Below, piece after piece: positions 59,143 to 64,000 of a stretch of DNA of 64,000 bases (position 1 is its first letter; the number at the start of each line of letters is the position of its first letter). This stretch comes from Micromonospora saelicesensis (GTDB lineage Bacteria > Actinomycetota > Actinomycetes > Mycobacteriales > Micromonosporaceae). Location: positions 62,001-126,000 of the forward strand of contig NZ_FMCR01000005.1 of NCBI RefSeq assembly GCF_900091575.1, given 5' to 3'. A program made the translations under genes and the position numbers. The notes beneath the pieces are model-generated. The model was not told where the DNA came from. It made no database searches and saw only the letters and a list, made by a program, of their open reading frames with translations.

Positions 59143-61014
59143 GTGTTCCCTACCGTCCGTGAGGTCCTCGCCCTGGACCCGGTCCGCCACGGCGCGCCAC
59201 GCGTGGTCGCCGGCGACGAGGGGCTGGACCGACCCGTCCGGTGGGTGCACGTCGCCGAGGTGCCGGACATCGCCACGCTGCTCGGCGGTGGCGAACTGGT
59301 GCTCACCACCGGCATCGGTCTGCCCGGGGACGACGCCGGGTTGCGCGCGTTCATCGGTGACCTCGCCGACGTCGGAGTCTCCGGTCTCGTCGTCGAGCTG
59401 GGCCGCCGGTACGTCAGCGGTGTGCCCCGGGTGATGGCCGCCGCCGCCGAGCGGCGCGGGCTGCCCCTGGTGGAGCTGCGCCGGGCCACCCCGTTCGTCC
59501 GGATCACCGAGGCGGTGCACGCGCTGATCGTCGACGCGCAGCTCACCGAGCTGCGCGCCACCGAGGAGATCCACCAGCGGTTCAACGACCTGTCCGTGGA
59601 GGGCGCCGACGCCGCCGAGGTGATCCGCCAGGCCGCCGAGCTGTCCGGTTGCCCCGTGGTGCTGGAGAACCTGTCCCGGCAGGTGCTCGGGTACGACCCG
59701 GCGGGCGAGAGCGCCGAGCTGCTGCTCGACGGCTGGGAGCAGCACTCCCGGCGGATCCGCCCGGCCGGGCGGACCGCGTACGACCCGGACAGCGGCTGGC
59801 TGGTGACCACCGTCGGTGCCCGGGGGCAGGACTGGGGTCGGCTGCTGCTGCGCTGGCCGGCCAGCGGCGACGTGCCCAGCGTCCGGGCCGTCGAACCGAC
59901 CGCGGGCTCGCCCACCCGGCTCACCATCCTGATCGAGCGGGCCGCGTCCACCCTCGCGTTGGGCCGGCTGATTCGCCGCGACGCCGAGGGCCTGGAGCGG
60001 CAGATCCATCGCACCCTGCTCACCGCGCTGCTCGACCACTCCCGCCCGGTGGACGAGGTGGGGCTGCGGGCCAAGGCGCTCGGCGTGGTGCTCGACCGGC
60101 GGCACCTGGTCGGCGTGATGGTCCGGCACCGCGCCGACGACCCCGCCGGGGAGATCGGCCCCGAGGCCGGCCAGGCCCGGCTACGCGATCTCTCCGAGGC
60201 GGTCGGCCAGGCCCTGCGGGAGGCGAAGCTGACCGCGCTGACCAGCGCCGTCGACGACAACTCGGTGGGCGCGCTGCTGGCCCTGCCGGACGCAGCCGCC
60301 GAGGACCGCGCGCTGTCCGCGTTCGCCAGCGCCCTTCGTCGGGTACGCCTCGACGCCGGCACCGGCCGACCGGCACCCGGTGTCGAACCGGCGCGGGCCG
60401 CCTCCGGCGTCGACGTGTCCCGTCCCGCATCCGACGCCTCCCGTGCGGCGGTCGGCGCCGATCCAGCCCGCACTGGCTTCGGCGTGGATCCGTCCCGCGC
60501 GGCGTTCGGTGTCGAGGCCGCTCGGTCGGGGGTCGGTGTCGACCCGTTCCGGGGCGCTGGCCCGGGTGCCGTGATCGTGGCCGCCGGCTCCGGGGTGGGC
60601 ACCCTGCGGGAGGCCCGGCGGTCGCTGGTCGAGGCGCGGCAGATCGCCGAGGCGGCCCGGCGGGACCGGCGTGACCTGCCGATCTTCCGGCTGCCGCACG
60701 TCGGTCTGGCCGGGCTGCTGCACCTGCTGCGCGACGAGCCCCGCCTCCAGACCTTCGTGGAGCGTGAACTCGGCGCGCTGCTGGAGTACGACGCCCGGCA
60801 CCCCCGGGAACGGCTGCTCGACACCCTGCGCGCCTACCTGGAGCAGGGGCGCAACAAGTCGGCCGGTGCCGCCGCCGCCCACCTGTCCCGGCCGGCCTTC
60901 TACGAACGCCTGGCCCGGATCGCCCGCATCCTCGACGTGGACCTGGATTCGGTAGAGGCCAGCCTCTCCCTACACGTGGCCCTACTAGCCCTGGAAGCAG
61001 TCCGCACCCCCTAA
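59143..61014 (+). CDS. PucR-family transcriptional regulator with internal 9-mer repeats
   Basis: 623 residues. N-terminal PucR domain (FPTVREVLALDPVRHG; PDIATLLGGGELVLTTG; FVRITEAVHALIV), a GGDEF-like middle and a C-terminal HTH_30 (LLDTLRAYLEQGRNKSAGAA; RPAFYERLARIARILDVDL). GTG 59143 begins the family's usual VFPTVREVL and is placed by TAGCGT 7 nt upstream; GTG 59134 is less likely. An insert of seven degenerate GVDPSRAAF-like 9-mers (about 413-473) splits the GGDEF-like region. Such regulators often act on purine, amino-acid or polyamine genes; target unknown. Confidence 0.88.
   Translation: MFPTVREVLALDPVRHGAPRVVAGDEGLDRPVRWVHVAEVPDIATLLGGGELVLTTGIGLPGDDAGLRAFIGDLADVGVSGLVVELGRRYVSGVPRVMAAAAERRGLPLVELRRATPFVRITEAVHALIVDAQLTELRATEEIHQRFNDLSVEGADAAEVIRQAAELSGCPVVLENLSRQVLGYDPAGESAELLLDGWEQHSRRIRPAGRTAYDPDSGWLVTTVGARGQDWGRLLLRWPASGDVPSVRAVEPTAGSPTRLTILIERAASTLALGRLIRRDAEGLERQIHRTLLTALLDHSRPVDEVGLRAKALGVVLDRRHLVGVMVRHRADDPAGEIGPEAGQARLRDLSEAVGQALREAKLTALTSAVDDNSVGALLALPDAAAEDRALSAFASALRRVRLDAGTGRPAPGVEPARAASGVDVSRPASDASRAAVGADPARTGFGVDPSRAAFGVEAARSGVGVDPFRGAGPGAVIVAAGSGVGTLREARRSLVEARQIAEAARRDRRDLPIFRLPHVGLAGLLHLLRDEPRLQTFVERELGALLEYDARHPRERLLDTLRAYLEQGRNKSAGAAAAHLSRPAFYERLARIARILDVDLDSVEASLSLHVALLALEAVRTP
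60379..60561 (+). repeat. In-frame degenerate 27-nt repeats in the PucR gene
   Basis: About seven units encode GVEPARAAS, GVDVSRPAS, GADPARTGF, GVDPSRAAF, GVEAARSGV and related 9-mers, plus one shortened unit. The unit is 27 nt and strongly diverged, so the expansion is older than that at 4933. Confidence 0.75.
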
Positions 61015-61052
61015 CCCCCACCCCCGGCCCCACCCGCCCCGCCCTGCGGCGG

Positions 61053-61108
61053 TGATCAAGAAGTTTGCGTCAGGAATCTGGCGCGCGATGACGTAAACCT
61101 CTTGATCA
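61053..61108. repeat. GATC inverted repeat, family A, copy 3
   Basis: Arms TGATCAAGAAGTTTGCGTCA (61053-61072) and TGACGTAAACCTCTTGATCA (61089-61108). Each arm has one change from the perfect copies, giving one A-C mismatch and one G-U pair. It lies between convergent pucR and murL, with a purine-rich tail to 61176 that I cannot otherwise explain. Confidence 0.9.
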
Positions 61109-61176
61109 CCGGGGCAAGAGGCCGGTGGGACGCCGGGGAAGGGGAGGGGGGAGGCAGGGGAGGGGTGGGGGTTGGG

Positions 61177-62502
61177 TTAGGTGAGGGAATTCAGGGCTTT
61201 GGCGTAGGTGGGTGGGATGTGGTTGGGGCCGCCGGGGGTGAAGACGTCAGAGTTGGCCACCGCGGACCAGGCCGTTTCCGGGACGGCGTCGACCAGGGCC
61301 TGGATCACCGGGGCGTCGCGCCACTGGTCCTGCTCGGCGAGCAGGCCGAGCGCCACCACCGACTCCTCGACCTCGCCCACGCACTCGAACGGCTTGTGCC
61401 CGTCCACGCCCAGCAACTCGCGGTAGCCGGGGATCTGCGACTCGTCGGCCAGCAGGTCGCCGCCGAAGATGTGGGTGACCCGCTCCCGTGGCATGAACGG
61501 CGCCATGGCCAGGAAGACGAAGCGGCACTTCGGGCAGTCACGGCACCAGCGTTCACTCGCGTCGCGCAGCTTGAACGCCTGGTTGCAGCTGGTCACCACG
61601 TCGTCGTACCGGGTGAACTCGGCGAACAGCCGGGCGATGTGCAGCTCGGACAGCGAACGCAGCAGGGAGAAGTACGGGTCGGTCAGGCCGGCGTGCTCGG
61701 CCAGCGACGCCCGCAGCAGCCCCTCCGCCTCGACGCCCTTGGACCACTGGTGGTTGATCTCGTGGCCGTTCCACACCAGGTTCGGGTCGGACGCCGAACG
61801 CTCGTTGGACATCACCACCGGGCCCAGCCCGTGCAGGACGGCGGTGGCCACCGCGATCAGGGAGTTGATGGCGGTGACCGGGATGTGCCCGTTCAACGCG
61901 CCGGCCGCGTTCAGGTCGAACAGCACCGGGTCGATACGCCGCCGGGCGGCCAGCGGGACCAGCCCGGACGCCTCGTTGACGGCGACGATCACGTGGTTCG
62001 GGTTGACCGAGAACGGCACCGGGTCCAGCTCGGCGCGGCGCAGCGCCTCCAGGCTGACGATCGAGTCCTTACCACCGCCGACCGCCGAGAGCGGGCGACG
62101 GTCCGAGTCGTCGTACACCCGGGGTGACTCCGGCGTGCCGGCCGGCACCTCCGGACGCAGCTCGAGCACGTGCGGCAGTTGGTTGCGGTATGCGTACTCA
62201 GCGAGGCCCCTGGTGTAGACGGCCGTGACGTAGTCGACGGTGGCAGCGCCCAGCGGCGCCGGCAGCACGAGTCGGGGCGGCGCGGCGGCCTTGTAGTAGC
62301 TGACCCCGGCGACGAGGTGCAGCACCTCCAGCACCCGGTTGAGGGTCGCCACCGTCTCGTCGGAGGGCGGTTCCGCCGGCAGCGGAAGCGTGATCACCTC
62401 GGTGAACCGCTGCTCACCGGCCGGGCCGGTCAGGGCGTAGTCGAACAACACCTCGCCGGTGGCGAAGTCGATCGAGTAGGACGGGAAGGTGAAGGCGTCC
62501 AT
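61177..62502 (-). CDS. murL: MurL-type UDP-MurNAc-dipeptide glutamate epimerase
   Basis: In Xanthomonas, MurL converts the terminal L-Glu of UDP-MurNAc-L-Ala-L-Glu to D-Glu with ATP. 441 residues: DAFTFPSYSIDFATGEVLFDY near the start, nucleotide-binding AVGGGKDSIVSLEA (about 140), MSNERSASDPNLVWNGHEINH, and WCRDCPKCRFVFLAMAPFM (about 317) with a CxxC pair. The gene is divergent from a MurD-type ligase, the known partner arrangement for MurD2/MurL. TAGTAT lies 5 nt before GTG 62526, so GTG 62526 (adding VPNEQLRR) is the alternative start; ATG 62502 is kept as conservative. Identity is from recalled family features. Confidence 0.8.
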   Translation of the reverse strand: MDAFTFPSYSIDFATGEVLFDYALTGPAGEQRFTEVITLPLPAEPPSDETVATLNRVLEVLHLVAGVSYYKAAAPPRLVLPAPLGAATVDYVTAVYTRGLAEYAYRNQLPHVLELRPEVPAGTPESPRVYDDSDRRPLSAVGGGKDSIVSLEALRRAELDPVPFSVNPNHVIVAVNEASGLVPLAARRRIDPVLFDLNAAGALNGHIPVTAINSLIAVATAVLHGLGPVVMSNERSASDPNLVWNGHEINHQWSKGVEAEGLLRASLAEHAGLTDPYFSLLRSLSELHIARLFAEFTRYDDVVTSCNQAFKLRDASERWCRDCPKCRFVFLAMAPFMPRERVTHIFGGDLLADESQIPGYRELLGVDGHKPFECVGEVEESVVALGLLAEQDQWRDAPVIQALVDAVPETAWSAVANSDVFTPGGPNHIPPTYAKALNSLT

Positions 62503-62531
62503 CCGCCGGAGCTGCTCGTTGGGCACACGCC

Positions 62532-62537
62532 ATACTA
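62532..62537 (-). promoter_or_regulatory. -10 box before murL
   Basis: TAGTAT on the minus strand, 5 nt before GTG 62526. If used, the murL mRNA begins at or near that GTG, favouring the longer protein. No clear -35 box. Confidence 0.4.
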
Positions 62538-62608
62538 GGCCCTGGTTCGTCCGGCCGTGTCCGGACCGGGCCCGCCCTGCCGCCGCCGTGACCCACGAGG
62601 AGAGCCCC

Positions 62609-63955
62609 GTGCGCCTTTCTGACCTGCGCGGACGTACCGTCGCCGTCTGGGGCACCGGTCGGGAGGGCCGGGCCGCTGTGACCGCCATCGCCGCGCACGG
62701 CCCGGCCGAGCTGGTCGCCGTGGACGACAGCGCGAACTTCCTGTCGCTGCCCTGGGACGGCCCCCTGGCCGAGGCGGCACCGCTGATCACCGGCGAGGCG
62801 GGCTTCGAACGGCTGGCCGCCGCGGACGTGGTGGTCCGCTCCCCGGGCGTGCCGCAGACCCACCCGTGGCTGATCGAGCTGCGCCGACGCGGGATCCTGG
62901 TGACCCAGGGCACCGCGTTGTGGATGGCCGACCATGCCGCCCTCACCGTCGGGGTCACCGGCAGCAAGGGCAAGAGCACCACCTCCAGCCTGATCAGTCA
63001 CCTGCTCACAGCGATGGGCCGGCCGAACGTCTTCGGCGGCAACATCGGGGTGCCGACCCTGGACCTGCCGGACGCGGAGCTGTACGTGCTGGAGTTGTCC
63101 AGCTACCAGTGCAGCGACCTCACCGACTCGCCCCGGGTGGCGGTGGTCACCGCGCTCTTCCCCGAGCACCTGGACGCGCACGGTGGGGAACGGGAGTACT
63201 ACCGGGACAAGCTCAACCTGCTCGCCCACCACCCGCAGACGATCGTGGTCAACGGCGGCGACCCCCGCCTCGCCGCGGAGCTGGGTGAGCTGCCGGCGGT
63301 CCGCGCCGGTCACCCCGACACCACCCACGTCGCCACCGGTGCCGACGGCACGCAGTGGTTCCACTTCGGTGACCAGCCGCTCTTCCCGCGTGCCGTGCTG
63401 CCGCTGGTCGGCCGGCACAACGAGGGCAACCTCTGTGTCGCGCTCGCCGTGCTCGACGCCCTCGGCGTGGACGTGGTGGCCGGTAAGGACCACCTCGCCG
63501 TCGCGGTCGCCGAGTTCCAGGGGCTGGCGCACCGGCTCACCGAGATCACCGACCCGTCCGGGCTGACGTTCGTCGACGACACGCTGGCCACCAGCCCGTA
63601 CGCGGCCATGCACGCCATCGACGCGTACGACGGGCGGCCGTTGACGGTGATCGTCGGGGGTAACGACCGGGGTCTGGACTACACGCCGTTGGCCGAGCAC
63701 CTGGCCGAGCGGGAGCTGACCGTGATCGGGATTCCGGACAGCGGCACCCGCATCGTCGAGGTGCTCGCCGGCCTGCCCAAGGTGCGTACCGAACTGGTCG
63801 ACGACCTGGTGGACGCGGTCCGGCTGTCCCGCGAGGTGACCCCGGCCGGCGGGGTGGTGCTGCTGTCCCCGGCCGCGCCCAGCTACGGCCGGTTCCGCAA
63901 CTTCGAGCACCGCTCCGAGGTCTTCGCCCAGGCCGTCGCCGACACCGCCCGCTGA
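62609..63955 (+). CDS. murD2: MurD2-type UDP-MurNAc-aminoacyl-L-glutamate ligase
   Basis: Mur ligase of 448 residues. Rossmann N-terminal (TVAVWGTGREGRAAV), ATP loop GVTGSKGKSTTSSLISHL with SKGK in place of the usual TNGK, ELSSYQCSDLTDSPRVAVVT, and a C-terminal domain with VIVGGNDRGLDYTPLAEHL and LSPAAPSYGRFRNFEHRSEVF. Canonical MurD adds D-Glu; the divergent murL neighbour argues that this one adds L-Glu. GTG 62609 follows GAGGAG at good spacing. Micromonospora peptidoglycan is reported to carry Gly at peptide position 1, so the acceptor may be UDP-MurN-acyl-Gly. Confidence 0.85.
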   Translation: MRLSDLRGRTVAVWGTGREGRAAVTAIAAHGPAELVAVDDSANFLSLPWDGPLAEAAPLITGEAGFERLAAADVVVRSPGVPQTHPWLIELRRRGILVTQGTALWMADHAALTVGVTGSKGKSTTSSLISHLLTAMGRPNVFGGNIGVPTLDLPDAELYVLELSSYQCSDLTDSPRVAVVTALFPEHLDAHGGEREYYRDKLNLLAHHPQTIVVNGGDPRLAAELGELPAVRAGHPDTTHVATGADGTQWFHFGDQPLFPRAVLPLVGRHNEGNLCVALAVLDALGVDVVAGKDHLAVAVAEFQGLAHRLTEITDPSGLTFVDDTLATSPYAAMHAIDAYDGRPLTVIVGGNDRGLDYTPLAEHLAERELTVIGIPDSGTRIVEVLAGLPKVRTELVDDLVDAVRLSREVTPAGGVVLLSPAAPSYGRFRNFEHRSEVFAQAVADTAR

Positions 63956-64000
63956 GCCCGCTCAGCCGACACCGCCCGCTGAGCCCAGCTCAGCCGACAC
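63938..64000 (+). repeat. 27/28-nt tandem repeat at the 3' end of murD2, running off the window
   Basis: GCCGACACCGCCCGCTGAGC and the following 7-8 nt (CCGCTCA or CCAGCTCA) occur at 63938-63964 and 63965-63992, with a third copy starting at 63993. The first unit contains the murD2 stop codon. The array may continue beyond the right edge. Confidence 0.85.

Noticed and set aside
56995..60129. Minus-strand open frame of 1044 codons opposite argG and pucR
   Set aside because: Composition is typical of an antisense shadow and the plus-strand genes are complete and recognisable.

Overview
The window is very GC-rich DNA with dense gene packing, frequent GTG starts, GTGA/ATGA start-stop overlaps and many start codons preceded by a -10 box only 5-8 nt upstream. 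Gene content and protein sequences point to an actinomycete of the Micromonosporaceae, most likely Micromonospora; this is inferred from recall of families, not from a search. About 52 protein genes are supported. I saw no rRNA, tRNA, CRISPR array, transposase or phage genes.

Layout. 1-7.3 kb: 5' part of aconitase (acnA), a DedA membrane protein, a secreted C39-like protein, an alpha/beta hydrolase, a permuted NlpC/P60-like protein, an NTF2-like protein and two tandem single-pass membrane proteins with CBM2-like C-terminal domains. 7.4-16.8 kb: a giant secreted amylase-pullulanase and two paralogous secreted beta-helix proteins that share an unusual conserved leader. 17-30 kb: Xaa-Pro aminopeptidase, AsnB, an AA10 lytic polysaccharide monooxygenase with CBM2, an XdhC-type protein, a PfkB sugar kinase, a GH27/CBM13 alpha-galactosidase, a metallo-hydrolase/thioesterase pair, a PAP2-family lipid enzyme and a PadR pair. 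30-38 kb: a bacterial PH-domain membrane operon, the MoxR-DUF58-VWA operon and a divergent LysR/MFS pair. 38-43 kb: acyltransferase, DUF1023 hydrolase and a two-component system. 43-52 kb: fabG-fabI-hemH-nagD, DUF3097, a serine hydrolase, NfeD-SPFH. 52-64 kb: class A penicillin-binding protein, a pyruvate-oxidase-like enzyme, an SpoU-type methyltransferase, argG, a PucR regulator, and divergent murL and murD2.

How genes work together. The order acnA ... moxR-DUF58-VWA ... fabG-inhA-hemH ... NfeD-SPFH matches the Mycobacterium tuberculosis Rv1475c-Rv1488 backbone, here interrupted by polysaccharide-degradation and other accessory genes. Starch, beta-linked polysaccharide and galactoside utilisation is served by the amylase-pullulanase, the monooxygenase, the alpha-galactosidase and probably the surface CBM2-like proteins. 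Cell-wall synthesis is served by the penicillin-binding protein and by murL/murD2, the two-step alternative route for D-glutamate in peptidoglycan.

Non-coding structure is the most unusual part: three copies of a 20-bp-arm GATC-containing inverted repeat between genes, two further single-copy hairpins of similar style, several short tandem arrays (8, 10, 18 and 27 nt units) inside and outside genes, a perfect 11-bp hairpin that buries a Shine-Dalgarno site, and an identical palindrome at identical distance from the starts of the two beta-helix genes.
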